Counted from the stretch's first letter, positions 34,551 through 43,376 are shown. The stretch is 64,000 nt of DNA from Yinghuangia sp035454725 (GCF_051388935.1 NZ_JBPKBI010000006.1:1-64000); one strand, 5' to 3'. Translations and numbers: made by a program. The notes: a model not told the origin generated them from the letters alone.

Positions 34551-35822
34551 TTATCGCGCGGGTGGCGTGCCGTTTCGAGTGGAGTGGGCGGCGATGCGGA
34601 GGAAGGCGCCCGAGAGGGCGGGCGCGGTGAGCCGGATCTGCCATTCGCGTGCGCCCTGGGCCCGCAGCACGTCGGCCACCGCATCGGCGGAGGGCACCGA
34701 CGGGGGTGCCCAGGCGAGACGCCGCACGGTGTCCGGGGCCAGCAGGTTCTCGGTCGGCAGACCGTGCTCGTCGGCGATTGCGGCGACCGCAGTCTTCGCG
34801 GCCGTCAGGCGCTCCGCGGCCGCCGGATCCTTGTCGCCCCAGGCACGGGCGGGCGGCGGACCTTCCTGAACGAGAGTCGCCGGCGGCAACTGGTCCTCCG
34901 GAACCGCGCGTCCGGCCGTGATCGCAGCCAGCCACGCGCTCGCCTGGCGGCGGCTGTCCCGGCCGGTGAAGCCCGGCAGCGCCATCAACGCGGACACCGA
35001 TCCGGGGCCGGCCAGCGCGGCCTCGATGATCGCCGCGTCCGGGATCACCCGACCGGGTGACACGTCCTTGGTCCGGGCGATCTTGTCGCGGGTCTCCCAC
35101 AGCGCGCGCACGATCGCAAGCTGGCGGCGCCGGCGCACCCGGTGCAGGCCGGACGTACGCCGCCACGGGTCGACCCGCGGCGGCGTCGGCGGGGCCGCGA
35201 CGATCGCGGCGAACTCCTCCAGGGCCCACGCGAGCTTGTCCTGCTCGGTCAGCACCTCTTCGAGACGGTCGCGAAGCTCGACCAACACCTCCACGTCGAG
35301 CGCCGCGTAGCGCAGCCACGGCTCGGGGAGCGGGCGGGTCGACCAGTCGACCGCCGAATGGCCCTTCTCCAGCGAGTATCCGAGCACGGTCTCGACCATG
35401 GCGCCCAGGCCCACGCGCGGGTACGCCGCGAGCCGCGCGGCAAGCTCGGTGTCGAAGATCCGGCGCGGCACCATGCCCACTTCGGCGAGGCACGGCAGAT
35501 CTTGCGACGCCGCGTGCAGAACCCATTCGGCGTCGGCGAGTGCGTCCCCCAGCCCGGACAGGTCCGGACAGGCGATCGGGTCGATCAGGGCTGTGCCGGC
35601 CCCCGCGCGGCGCAACTGGATCAGGTAGGCCCGCTGCCCGTACCGGTAACCCGACGCCCGTTCGGCGTCCACGGCCACGGGACCGTCGCCCGAGGCGAAG
35701 GCCGCAACCGTCTCGGCGAGGGAGTCGGCATCCGCCACCACCGGCGGGACGCCCTCGCGAGGTGCCAGCAAAGGGACCGGCGCCGACTGTTCGGAAACGG
35801 TTTGTTCGAAAGCGTCGGTCAC
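34551..35822 (-). CDS. rnd: Ribonuclease D-like 3'-5' exoribonuclease (DEDDy plus HRDC)
   Basis: A 423-residue protein. The exonuclease domain shows DEDDy residues: Asp and Glu in 'PVAVDAERASGYRYGQRAYL', Asp in 'LHAASQDLPCLAEV', and Tyr/Asp in 'LRYAALDVEVLVELRDRL'. An HRDC domain follows ('IVRALWETRDKIARTKDVSP'). RNase D trims tRNA and other stable RNAs at the 3' end. I chose GTG 35822 because the longer frame would run through a perfect 18-bp hairpin that must lie outside the gene. The ribosome site is weak (AGAGG directly before the start). It lies downstream of the LuxR-type gene in the same direction but behind that hairpin. Confidence 0.88.
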   Translation of the reverse strand: MTDAFEQTVSEQSAPVPLLAPREGVPPVVADADSLAETVAAFASGDGPVAVDAERASGYRYGQRAYLIQLRRAGAGTALIDPIACPDLSGLGDALADAEWVLHAASQDLPCLAEVGMVPRRIFDTELAARLAAYPRVGLGAMVETVLGYSLEKGHSAVDWSTRPLPEPWLRYAALDVEVLVELRDRLEEVLTEQDKLAWALEEFAAIVAAPPTPPRVDPWRRTSGLHRVRRRRQLAIVRALWETRDKIARTKDVSPGRVIPDAAIIEAALAGPGSVSALMALPGFTGRDSRRQASAWLAAITAGRAVPEDQLPPATLVQEGPPPARAWGDKDPAAAERLTAAKTAVAAIADEHGLPTENLLAPDTVRRLAWAPPSVPSADAVADVLRAQGAREWQIRLTAPALSGAFLRIAAHSTRNGTPPAR

Positions 35823-35835
35823 CTCTACAAAATAC

Positions 35836-35880
35836 GCCGAGTCCCCGGCAGGCGATGACGCCGCCTGCCGGGGACTCGGC
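35836..35880 (-). terminator. Perfect 18-bp hairpin between the LuxR-type gene and RNase D
   Basis: GCCGAGTCCCCGGCAGGC (35836-35853) pairs perfectly with 35863-35880 around a 9-base loop. It follows the LuxR-type gene by 65 bp and ends 13 bp before the RNase D start. It serves as terminator for the upstream gene; being so close to the RNase D start, it could also affect its translation. Confidence 0.8.
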
Positions 35881-35945
35881 ACGTGTGTCCGATTTGATGG
35901 CCTACGGGGGTGTCTGTCGAGCGGTAGAACCGGGCCGCCCGGTCA

Positions 35946-36626
35946 TCAGTTGATGATTCCCGCGCGCAGGGCGAGCGCCACCATGCCGGCCCGGTCGCCC
36001 GTGCCCATCTTGCGGGCAATGCGGGCCAGGTGGCTCTTCACCGTCAGCGCGGACAGCCCCATCGCCTGCCCGATCGCCTTGTTGGAACGGCCTTCGGCAA
36101 CCAGCCGCAGCACCTCGATCTCGCGGGCGGAGAGCTCGCGGCAGCCCGACGTGGGATCGGTCCCGTGGTGGTCGGGGCGGATTCGTGGGGCTGACGACAT
36201 ACCCGCCATACCCGCCATACCCGTCATGCTCGCCTGCCGCGCGTGTCCCGGAGTCAATCCCGCCCGCGCGCCCGTCACGACATAGCCCCGTACGCCCGCG
36301 GCAAGCGCGGAGCGTACGGCACCGATGTCGTCGGCGGCGGAAAGCGCCAGACCGTTCGGCCAGCCACAGGCCCGCATCTCAGTGAGCAGGGCCAGGCCGG
36401 AACCGTCGGGCAAGTGCACGTCCGCGATGCAAAGGTCACGCGGCGTGCCGGCACGGGATCGAGCCTCGGCGATGGTCGACGTCCCGACGACGTCGCGCAC
36501 CCCGAGAGCCCACAGATGGCGGATGACCGCGTCACGGACCCGAGGGTCCCCGACGACGACCATTGCCGTGGGCTTGGACGAACGGTAGGCGAGCAGGTTT
36601 GCGGGGTGATCGAGAAGTACCGACAC
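35946..36626 (-). CDS. LuxR/NarL-type response regulator, atypical receiver
   Basis: A 226-residue regulator. The N-terminal 120 residues have a receiver-like fold ('KPTAMVVVGDPRVRDAVIRH', 'RDLCIADVHLPDGSGLALL' with a phospho-acceptor-like Asp, 'NGLALSAADDIGAVRSALAA', 'GVRGYVVTG'), but the N-terminal acidic pair that binds Mg is reduced to a single Asp. After a Met/Gly/Ala linker with 'MTGMAGMAGM', the LuxR helix-turn-helix follows ('ELSAREIEVLRLVAEGRSNK', 'GLSALTVKSHLARIARKMGT'). A near-identical type next to RNase D, DUF3000 and hemE is conserved in Streptomyces as I recall it. The GTG at 36626 follows AGGAGG. A near-palindrome (36657-36675) lies upstream. Confidence 0.88.
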   Translation of the reverse strand: MSVLLDHPANLLAYRSSKPTAMVVVGDPRVRDAVIRHLWALGVRDVVGTSTIAEARSRAGTPRDLCIADVHLPDGSGLALLTEMRACGWPNGLALSAADDIGAVRSALAAGVRGYVVTGARAGLTPGHARQASMTGMAGMAGMSSAPRIRPDHHGTDPTSGCRELSAREIEVLRLVAEGRSNKAIGQAMGLSALTVKSHLARIARKMGTGDRAGMVALALRAGIIN

Positions 36627-36656
36627 CGGGCCTCCTGCGCAGTGATCGTGATTCCC

Positions 36657-36675
36657 GTAAAGAAGCAACTTCTTA
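36657..36675. promoter_or_regulatory. Near-palindrome upstream of the LuxR-type gene
   Basis: GTAAAGAAG-CAA-CTTCTTAC is a 19-bp near-dyad (one base missing in the right arm), 31-49 bp upstream of the LuxR-type start in an A/T-rich patch. It may be an operator or part of the promoter. Confidence 0.35.
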
Positions 36676-36830
36676 CGCTTGCTCCATCGGGGTGGTCACT
36701 GTGTCCTTCGGCAGATCCGCGCCCGGCCTTTAGAAGAAGATCCAAATCCGTTTAGGGCAATTTGTGCGGGCCTGCTCGGCAACGCAGGAATTCACCGCCC
36801 CGGCGGGTCCGCAACAGCGCGCCGTCGTTC

Positions 36831-37439
36831 TCAGCGGTCGCGCGGCGCCGAGCGGGACGGCATCGGAACCACCCCGCCCTCCCCGCCGCGGCGGCCGGTG
36901 GGCGGCAGCGGTGGCAGGCCCGAGCACGTGCACAACAGATCGAGCCACGCCTGCATATGGGGGGCCAGGTCGCCGCCGACCGGCGTCCACGACGCGCGGA
37001 TCTCGATCTCGGTCCGCGCGATCTGCCCTTGCAGACCGCCGAAGCCCTGCGACGTCGCGCGCGTGACCGTGCCGCTGGGCGCGGTGTACGCCGCGCCGTG
37101 CGTGTGCAGGGCCTCGGTCAGCCACGTCCACCCGACCTCGGGCAGCAGCGGGTCGGTGGCCATCTCCGGCTCCAACTCCGCGCGCGACATGGTGACGAGC
37201 CGGAACACGCCCTCCCATGCCTCATGGCCGTCGGGATCGTGCAGCAACACGATCCGCCCGCCGCCCAACTCCTCGTCCTCGACCACCACTTCGGCCGAGA
37301 ACGCGGCCGAGAATGGGGCCAGGTTGCGTGGGCGCGGCATGTCCGTGAGCTCGATCTCGGGGCGCAGCGCCGCGGCCCGCATTTGCTCCACCGCGCGGCG
37401 GAACTCCGCGGGCTCCTCCGTTTCGCCGACTGCTGACAT
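36831..37439 (-). CDS. DUF3000-family protein
   Basis: A 202-residue soluble protein starting 'MSAVGETEEPAEFRRAVEQM', with 'ELTDMPRPRNLAPFSAAFSA', 'GGRIVLLHDPDGHEAWEGVF' and 'TEIEIRASWTPVGGDLAPHM'. This is the DUF3000 family, found across actinobacteria next to hemE with unknown function. The start at 37439 is 102 bp from the divergent hemE start, so the two share a promoter region. The C-terminal tail is Gly/Pro/Arg-rich and variable. A link to haem metabolism rests only on the conserved neighbourhood. Confidence 0.8.
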   Translation of the reverse strand: MSAVGETEEPAEFRRAVEQMRAAALRPEIELTDMPRPRNLAPFSAAFSAEVVVEDEELGGGRIVLLHDPDGHEAWEGVFRLVTMSRAELEPEMATDPLLPEVGWTWLTEALHTHGAAYTAPSGTVTRATSQGFGGLQGQIARTEIEIRASWTPVGGDLAPHMQAWLDLLCTCSGLPPLPPTGRRGGEGGVVPMPSRSAPRDR

Positions 37440-37541
37440 GCCCGGCAGCGTATGTGCGGGGCCGCGGTCGGCCGAGGAGGCGCGCGGGCCCGACCGCCGG
37501 GAGGCGCAGGATGCATTCGGAGGTCTGCGAGGATGGGCCAT

Positions 37542-38612
37542 GTGACTGACACGCCTACCACGGCCCCCAGCTCCTCCGCCGACGTCCGCGACTCGGCGTT
37601 CCTGCGGGCCTGCCGCCGCGAGACGGTGCCGCACACCCCGGTGTGGTTCATGCGCCAGGCCGGCCGCTCGCTGCCCGAGTACCGCAAGGTGCGCGAGGGC
37701 GTCGCCATGCTCGATTCGTGCATGATGCCGGACCTGATCACCGAGATCACGCTGCAGCCGGTCCGCCGCCACAAGGTCGACGCGGCCATCTTCTTCAGCG
37801 ACATCGTCGTGCCGCTCAAGGCCATCGGCGTCGACCTCGACATCAAGCCGGGGGTCGGCCCGGTCGTCGCGCACCCGATCCGCAGCGCGGCCGACCTGGC
37901 GCAACTGCGCGACCTCACGCCGGACGACGTGCCGTACGTCGCCGAGGCGGTACGGCAGTTGACCGGCGAACTGGGTGGAACGCCGCTCATCGGTTTCGCG
38001 GGAGCGCCGTTCACCCTGGCCAGCTACCTCGTGGAGGGCGGGCCGTCGAAGAACCACGAGTTCACGAAGGCGATGATGTACGGCGAGCCCGAGCTGTGGG
38101 CGGCTCTGCTCGACCGGCTCGCGGACATCACGTCGCAGTTCCTCGCGGTGCAGATCGAGGCGGGCGCGTCGGCGGTCCAGTTGTTCGACTCCTGGGCGGG
38201 CGCCCTGTCGGCGGCCGACTACCGGACGTCGGTGATGCCGGCCAGTGCGAAGGTGCTCGCGTCGGTCGCCGGCTACGGGATCCCGCGCATCCACTTCGGG
38301 GTCGGCACCGGCGAACTCCTCGGCCTCATGGGCGAGGCGGGCGCGGATGTGGTCGGCGTCGACTGGCGCGTCCCGCTGGACGAGGCCGCGCGGCGCGTGG
38401 GGCCGGGCAAGGCGGTGCAGGGCAACCTCGACCCGGCCGTGTTGTTCGCGCCGCACGAGACCATGTGCGCCAAGGCCGGTCAGGTGCTGGCCGAGGGGCG
38501 GGCCGCCGAGGGGCACATCTTCAACCTGGGGCACGGGGTGCTGCCGAACACCGATCCGGGGACGCTCACCGCGCTTGTGGAGTACGTGCACGAGAACTCG
38601 GTGCGCGACTGA
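37542..38612 (+). CDS. hemE: Uroporphyrinogen decarboxylase
   Basis: A 356-residue UroD that removes four carboxyl groups from uroporphyrinogen III to give coproporphyrinogen III. The N-terminal signature 'HTPVWFMRQAGRSLPEYRKV' contains the substrate-binding Arg residues. 'AIFFSDIVVPLKAIGVDLDI' carries the catalytic-site Asp, and 'LIGFAGAPFTLASYLVEGG' follows. Start is GTG 42 bases after GGAGG's region at 37520, or the in-frame ATG 37533; GAGG at 37529-37532 favours the GTG at 37542. Product and pathway fit hemY and hemQ 2 kb downstream, which continue the coproporphyrin-dependent route. The last 190 bp before the assembly gap hold no gene that I can see. Confidence 0.95.
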   Translation: MTDTPTTAPSSSADVRDSAFLRACRRETVPHTPVWFMRQAGRSLPEYRKVREGVAMLDSCMMPDLITEITLQPVRRHKVDAAIFFSDIVVPLKAIGVDLDIKPGVGPVVAHPIRSAADLAQLRDLTPDDVPYVAEAVRQLTGELGGTPLIGFAGAPFTLASYLVEGGPSKNHEFTKAMMYGEPELWAALLDRLADITSQFLAVQIEAGASAVQLFDSWAGALSAADYRTSVMPASAKVLASVAGYGIPRIHFGVGTGELLGLMGEAGADVVGVDWRVPLDEAARRVGPGKAVQGNLDPAVLFAPHETMCAKAGQVLAEGRAAEGHIFNLGHGVLPNTDPGTLTALVEYVHENSVRD

Positions 38613-38803
38613 TCCCGCGTCGGGACCGGTTTCGCGTGGGTGGGCTCTTCCGGAGCGGGGTGGGTGGCCATGCGGGTGTAGCGGGCCCGTGGTCGCGCTT
38701 GCCCGCGCTCGGCTGCGGGGCGCCGGACCATCTGGGCTGAACCGAAGCGGTCCGTTGTACGCGCCATCGGCGAAGCGCTGCTCGGGGGCGGGGGGGGGGG
38801 AGG

Positions 38804-38943
38804 NNNNNNNNNNNNNNNNNNNNNNNNNNNNNNNNNNNNNNNNNNNNNNNNNNNNNNNNNNNNNNNNNNNNNNNNNNNNNNNNNNNNNNNNNNNNNNNNN
38901 NNNNNNNNNNNNNNNNNNNNNNNNNNNNNNNNNNNNNNNNNNN
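38804..38943. other. Assembly gap (140 N)
   Basis: Undetermined bases follow a G-rich run (GGGGGCGGGGGGGGGGAGG at 38784-38803). The gap lies beyond the 3' end of the DUF4349 gene, in a converging intergenic region, so little coding sequence should be lost. Confidence 0.95.
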
Positions 38944-38953
38944 CCGTCGCGCG

Positions 38954-40042
38954 TCAGACGGGCGGGGCCGGGGGAAGCGGCGGGTCGGCGGACTCGCGCG
39001 GCGCTTGGACCGGGGCGTCCGGTCCTCCGGGTCCTCCGTCGCCGGCCCGGGTTGCGCGGCGGCGGGCCGACGTCCGGCTCAGAGGGTTGTCGAACCGGCG
39101 CAGGACCAGCCACAGCACGACCGCCACGACGGCGAACGGCAGCACCGCCGCGGTGACCGCAAGCAGGAAGCGGAGGGTGGCCACGAACGCGTCCCAGCCG
39201 CCCTTCAGGGCGTCGACGATCGGGCCGCCGAAGCTGTCGTCCTTGTCCTCGTCCTTCTTATCGGCCGTGTCGCCCTTGTCGGTGGCGCCGGGCGCCGGGG
39301 AGGTCACCGTGAGGGCGATCGTCGCCAGGTCCACTTGGCCGGTGAGAGCCTGCTGTCGACCCAGCAGCGAGTCGAGTTCCGCCTCACGCTCCGTCAATTC
39401 CGCTTCCAGGCTGATGATTTCCTGGATCGAGGCGGCCTCGGCGAGCAACTGCCGCACGCGGTCGACACTTCGGCGCTGCGTCTCCACGCGGCTCGCGACG
39501 TCCACGACCTGCTCGGTGACATCGGTCGCGGTCCGGTTGCGTGCCACGACCGTGCCCAGGGCGCTGAGTTCGTCGATCGCGCGGTCGAACTGCGCGGGCG
39601 GGATCTTGAGGGTCAGCGTCGAGGTGACCGAATAGCGCGTCGGGGCGGCCGGGTCCGCAGTCGTGGGGTACGGCGGCACCGGCACCCGCCGGGTCTCCTC
39701 ACCGGCGACCATGCCGCCCATGCCGATGGCCAGGGACCGCGCGCCCGCGGCTGCGGCGTCGGGGTTGTCGGCTTCGAGGCGCACCTCGGCGGTCAGGACG
39801 AGCTTGCGGTCGCCGACTGCCGGTGCCTGGGCGCCCGGGGCCGCGGTGCCGCCGGGCGAGGGCGCGGACGCGGCGGGACCGGCCGCACTCGGGGCGGCGG
39901 TCGGGGCGGACAGTTTCGGCGCGGCTGCGGCGTTCTCGCCGCTGTCGGACGCCCGGTTGCCGCTGCCCCCGCCCGAGCACGCGCCGAGCAGCAGGGCGAC
40001 GCCCAGCGCTGCTCCTGCCATGGCTGTTCTTCGTGGCAACAT
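38954..40042 (-). CDS. DUF4349-domain membrane lipoprotein
   Basis: A 362-residue protein. An N-terminal signal ends in a lipobox 'LLLGACSGGG'. A Pro/Ala-rich linker leads to a DUF4349 domain ('RKLVLTAEVRLEADNPDAAA', 'TLTLKIPPAQFDRAIDELSA', 'LGTVVARNRTATDVTEQVVD'), then a coiled coil ('ASRVETQRRSVDRVRQLLAE' to 'LEAELTEREAELDSLLGRQQ'). A membrane segment ('FLLAVTAAVLPFAVVAVVLW') follows near residue 310, with a basic cytoplasmic tail. Both ends are thus membrane-attached. DUF4349 proteins are common in Gram-positive bacteria and have no firm function. ATG 40042 follows GGGGGGAAAGC. The stop lies 11 bp from the assembly gap. Confidence 0.85.
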   Translation of the reverse strand: MLPRRTAMAGAALGVALLLGACSGGGSGNRASDSGENAAAAPKLSAPTAAPSAAGPAASAPSPGGTAAPGAQAPAVGDRKLVLTAEVRLEADNPDAAAAGARSLAIGMGGMVAGEETRRVPVPPYPTTADPAAPTRYSVTSTLTLKIPPAQFDRAIDELSALGTVVARNRTATDVTEQVVDVASRVETQRRSVDRVRQLLAEAASIQEIISLEAELTEREAELDSLLGRQQALTGQVDLATIALTVTSPAPGATDKGDTADKKDEDKDDSFGGPIVDALKGGWDAFVATLRFLLAVTAAVLPFAVVAVVLWLVLRRFDNPLSRTSARRRATRAGDGGPGGPDAPVQAPRESADPPLPPAPPV

Positions 40043-40427
40043 GCTTTCCCCCCAAGAGATTTGACGACTCACGGCGGTACGCCCCGGACACGTGGGCGGC
40101 GTGGTGTTGCTGTGTGACGCTGTCGGTGGGGAGCGGGTTCCATGGCGGCGGAGATGGTGCTGTGGGACGACGAAGAACGCACGTCTCTTGGGTCAGCCCG
40201 TAACGCCGCGGTGTGCCGTTGTGGGTGGCGTGTGGCTGCCTCCGGCGCGTGGGGGCGCGGGCGGTCGGCGGGAACGTCCGAGCGGGGCGTGGCCTGCGGG
40301 CGTGGGTGACGTGGCGAGGGGAGGCGTGCGGTCGGGGACGGTGGCGCCCCGCACACGCTGCCGCGAAGGCGTCGGCGGGACGCCTTCCCGGTCACCGCAC
40401 CGAAATCGGGCGTGAGAGGGTTGACCC
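40043..40427. other. Divergent intergenic region between DUF4349 and hemY genes
   Basis: About 385 bp of high-GC DNA without a supported gene. It must hold the promoters of both divergent genes. I see no clear dyad or consensus promoter. Confidence 0.45.
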
Positions 40428-41921
40428 ATGAGTTCGACGACCGGCGAACCCGCCGGCCCGCACGTTGTCGTCGTCGGAGGGGGCATCGCCGGGCTGGCTG
40501 CCGCGTACACGCTGTGCCGTGACGCGCCGCCCGGAGTACGGGTCACCGTGCTGGAGGGCTCGCCGCGGGTCGGCGGCAAGCTGTCGGCGGTCGAGATTGC
40601 CGGGGTGCCGGTCGACGAGGGCGCCGAGTCGATGCTCGCCCGCCGCCCCGAAGGGACCGCGCTCGCCCGCGAAGTCGGCCTCGGCGACGACCTCCAGCCG
40701 CCCGCGACCGCCACCGCGACGCTGTGGACGCGCGGCGCGCTGCGGCCCATGCCGCGCGGGCACATCATGGGCGTCCCCGGCGACCTCGCCTCGCTCGCGG
40801 CCTCCGGAGTGCTGTCGCCCGCCGGGCTCGCGCGTGTGCCGCTCGACCACGCGCTGCCCCGGCACCCATACGAAGACGACGTCACCGTGGGCAAGTTCGT
40901 CGCCGCGCGGCTCGGCCACGAGGTTGTCGACCGGCTCGTGGAACCGCTGCTCGGCGGTGTGTACGCGGGAGACCCGTACGCCATCTCACTGGCCGCCGCC
41001 GTGCCGCAACTGCTGCCCTTCGCCCGCTCGGGAGGCTCGCTGCTGAACGGCGTGCGCGGGCTCCTCGACCGCGCCCCCGACCCCGCCGCCGCGGGGCCGG
41101 TGTTCGCCGGGATCCGCGGCGGGATCGGCCGACTGCCGGTCGCGGTCGCCGCGGCGATCGGCGCGAGCGGGCGCGGAGCCGTGCGCACCGGGGCGACCGT
41201 GCGCGAGCTCCGGCGTACCACGACCGGCTGGCGGCTGGTCGTGGGTGAAGCGCGCGCTCCCGAGGCGGTCGACGCGGACGCCGTCGTCGTGGCGGTGCCC
41301 GCCGCGCCCGCCGCACGCATGCTCGCCCCGCACGCGCCCGTCGCGGCGGCCGAACTCGGTTCGGTCGAATACGCCGGAATGGCGATCGTGACCATGGCGT
41401 TCCGCCGCGCGGATCTCGGCGCGGAGCTGCCCGGCAGCGGGTTCCTCGTGCCTCCGGTGGACGGCCGCCGCATCAAGGCGAGCACGTTCGCGAGCAACAA
41501 ATGGGGCTGGATCGCCGATGCCGACCCGGACACGTTCGTGCTGCGCACGTCGCTCGGCCGCGCAGGGGACGTCGCGCCGCTGCAACGCGACGACGCCGAC
41601 CTCGTCGCCGACTCGCTCGCCGACCTGCGCGAGGCGGTCGGCATCGACGCGGTGCCGGTCGAGACGCGCGTGACCCGCTGGGGCGGCGGCCTGCCGCAGT
41701 ATGCGATCGGCCACCTCGGGCGCGTGGCGTGCGTCGAGGACGCCGTCCGGCAGTTGCCAAGCCTCGCGGTATGCGGCGCGGCCTACCGCGGCGTCGGCAT
41801 CCCGGCGTGCATCGCGAGCGGCGAATCCGCCGCCGCGGCCGTGCTGGCGTCGCTCGAAGGCGGCGGGTGGCGGACCGGGTGGCAGGGGGCCGCTCGGGGA
41901 CAGGGAGAATCGAGAGTATGA
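40428..41921 (+). CDS. hemY: Coproporphyrinogen III oxidase, FAD-dependent (HemY/CgoX)
   Basis: A 497-residue FAD enzyme. The N-terminal dinucleotide motif 'VVVVGGGIAGLAAAYTL' (GxGxxG) is at about 13-29, and the C-terminal FAD motif 'LAVCGAAYRGVGIPACIASG' is near 448-467. 'PRVGGKLSAVEIAGVPVDEG' is the second N-terminal FAD contact typical of the family. In Gram-positive bacteria and actinobacteria this enzyme oxidises coproporphyrinogen III to coproporphyrin III rather than protoporphyrinogen, by established work on HemQ-containing organisms. Its stop overlaps the hemQ start (ATGA), so both are co-translated. Older annotations call it protoporphyrinogen oxidase (HemG). Confidence 0.93.
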   Translation: MSSTTGEPAGPHVVVVGGGIAGLAAAYTLCRDAPPGVRVTVLEGSPRVGGKLSAVEIAGVPVDEGAESMLARRPEGTALAREVGLGDDLQPPATATATLWTRGALRPMPRGHIMGVPGDLASLAASGVLSPAGLARVPLDHALPRHPYEDDVTVGKFVAARLGHEVVDRLVEPLLGGVYAGDPYAISLAAAVPQLLPFARSGGSLLNGVRGLLDRAPDPAAAGPVFAGIRGGIGRLPVAVAAAIGASGRGAVRTGATVRELRRTTTGWRLVVGEARAPEAVDADAVVVAVPAAPAARMLAPHAPVAAAELGSVEYAGMAIVTMAFRRADLGAELPGSGFLVPPVDGRRIKASTFASNKWGWIADADPDTFVLRTSLGRAGDVAPLQRDDADLVADSLADLREAVGIDAVPVETRVTRWGGGLPQYAIGHLGRVACVEDAVRQLPSLAVCGAAYRGVGIPACIASGESAAAAVLASLEGGGWRTGWQGAARGQGESRV

Positions 41922-42664
41922 CTGACGCGACCACGCAGGACCCGGACGTTCCCCAGACGGCCGTCGGCGAGACACCGCCGCGCCGCAAGGCCCGCGACCT
42001 CAACCAGGTCATCCGCTACACCATGTGGTCGGTCTTCCGACTGCGCGGGCCCCTGCCCGACGACCGCGCGCCTCTCGCCGTCGAGATCGAGTCGCTGTTC
42101 GAGCAACTGCTCGACAAGGACGTCGTGGTACGCGGCACCTACGACGTGTCGGGGCTGCGCGCCGACGCGGACCTGATGATCTGGTGGCACGCGGAGTCCT
42201 CGGACGAGCTGCAGGAGGCGTACAACCGCTTCCGCCGCACCGAGCTGGGGCGCCTCGTCGAGCCGGTCTGGTCGAACATGGCCCTGCACCGGCCCGCGGA
42301 GTTCAACAAGAGCCACATTCCGGCGTTCCTCGCCGACGAGACGCCGCGCTCGTACGTCGCGGTGTACCCGTTCGTGCGCTCGTACGAGTGGTACCTGCTG
42401 GAGGACGCCGAGCGCCGCCGTCTGCTCGCCGAGCACGGGCAGATGGCCCGCGACTACCCCGACGTGCGCGCGAACACCGTGCCGTCGTTCGCACTCGGTG
42501 ACTACGAGTGGATCCTGGCGTTCGAGGCGGACGAACTGCACCGCATCGTCGACCTCATGCGGCACCTGCGCGGCTCCGAGACGCGGCGGCATGTGCGCGA
42601 GGAGGTGCCGTTCTACACCGGGCGGCGTCGGCCGGTCACCGAACTGCTCGCGGGCCTGGTCTGA
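41918..42664 (+). CDS. hemQ: Coproheme decarboxylase HemQ (ChdC)
   Basis: A 248-residue chlorite-dismutase-like protein. It converts iron-coproporphyrin III to haem b with H2O2, the last step of the coproporphyrin-dependent pathway. Features of the family are 'VIRYTMWSVFRL', 'GTYDVSGLRADADLMIWWHA', 'AVYPFVRSYEWYLLEDAERR' with the radical-forming Tyr region, and the haem-ligand His in 'RRLLAEHGQMARDYPDVRAN'. Length and motifs are normal for actinobacterial HemQ, with about 20 extra N-terminal residues. The start overlaps hemY. The pairing with hemY and hemE shows that this organism makes haem by the coproporphyrin route. A hairpin follows. Confidence 0.94.
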   Translation: MTDATTQDPDVPQTAVGETPPRRKARDLNQVIRYTMWSVFRLRGPLPDDRAPLAVEIESLFEQLLDKDVVVRGTYDVSGLRADADLMIWWHAESSDELQEAYNRFRRTELGRLVEPVWSNMALHRPAEFNKSHIPAFLADETPRSYVAVYPFVRSYEWYLLEDAERRRLLAEHGQMARDYPDVRANTVPSFALGDYEWILAFEADELHRIVDLMRHLRGSETRRHVREEVPFYTGRRRPVTELLAGLV

Positions 42665-42680
42665 CGCGCGTCTCGTGCAC

Positions 42681-42707
42681 GGGCCGTCCCAGGTGCGGGG
42701 GCGGCCC
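42681..42707 (+). terminator. Hairpin after hemQ
   Basis: GGGCCG (42681-42686) pairs with CGGCCC (42702-42707), with further CCC/GGG pairing inside, 17 bp after the hemQ stop. Confidence 0.45.
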
Positions 42708-42803
42708 ACCGCCATGTCCGAAAACCGCCGGTCTCCGGTCGGCGCGAAGGGCAACATGGTCGATGTGGACACGACAACGCGAAGCACCGGAAGGGCCGTG
42801 GGC

Positions 42804-43376
42804 ATGAGCACGGAGGTCCAGGACGCACTGCCGCTCGTCGCGCACGCCGAGCCCGGGTTCCCCCCGGCCGAGCTGCGGGCGCCGCTCGACGGGCCGCCGC
42901 GCTACACGGTCGTCGGATCGCCCGTCGGCGAACTGCTGCTCATCGGCGACGGCGAGACGCTGTCCGGGTTGTTCATGCTCCCCGACGCCAAGTACGTCCC
43001 CGAGGTCGGTGCCGACTGGATCCGCGACGACGGCGCGTTCGACGCCGTGCGCGGGCAACTGGACGAGTACTTCGCCGGCGAGCGGCGCTCGTTCGACGTG
43101 CCGTTGGCCCCGCGCGGCACACCGTTCCAGCGGTCGGTGTGGCGCGAACTGACGACGATCCCATACGGGCGGACCATGTCGTACGGGGCGATGGCCGCCG
43201 CGCTCGGCACCCCGACCGCGTCCCGCGCGGTGGGCGCCGCCAACGGACGCAACCCGATCTCGATCATCGTGCCGTGCCACCGCGTCATCGCGTCGAACGG
43301 CGCGTTGACCGGCTACGCGGGCGGGCTCGACAAGAAGCAGCGGCTCCTCGCACTGGAGCGGCGGGCGGCCGGCTGA
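42804..43376 (+). CDS. ogt: Methylated-DNA-[protein]-cysteine S-methyltransferase
   Basis: A 190-residue DNA repair protein that takes alkyl groups from O6-alkylguanine onto its own cysteine in a suicide reaction. The active site 'ISIIVPCHRVIASNG' (PCHR) is near residue 155, followed by 'LTGYAGGLDKKQRLLALE'. The DNA-binding helix 'TPFQRSVWRELTTIPYGRTM' and 'SRAVGAANGRNP' are complete. The N-terminal domain starts with 'YTVVGSPVGELLLIGDG'; about 30 residues before it are a family-atypical extension. Start choice is uncertain among ATG 42714, 42757 and 42804; 42804 follows GGAAGGG. Confidence 0.9.
   Translation: MSTEVQDALPLVAHAEPGFPPAELRAPLDGPPRYTVVGSPVGELLLIGDGETLSGLFMLPDAKYVPEVGADWIRDDGAFDAVRGQLDEYFAGERRSFDVPLAPRGTPFQRSVWRELTTIPYGRTMSYGAMAAALGTPTASRAVGAANGRNPISIIVPCHRVIASNGALTGYAGGLDKKQRLLALERRAAG

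Noticed and set aside
36831..39113. Single 760-codon minus-strand protein across the N gap
   Set aside because: The N run has merged unrelated frames. Only 36831-37439 (DUF3000) is real in this frame.
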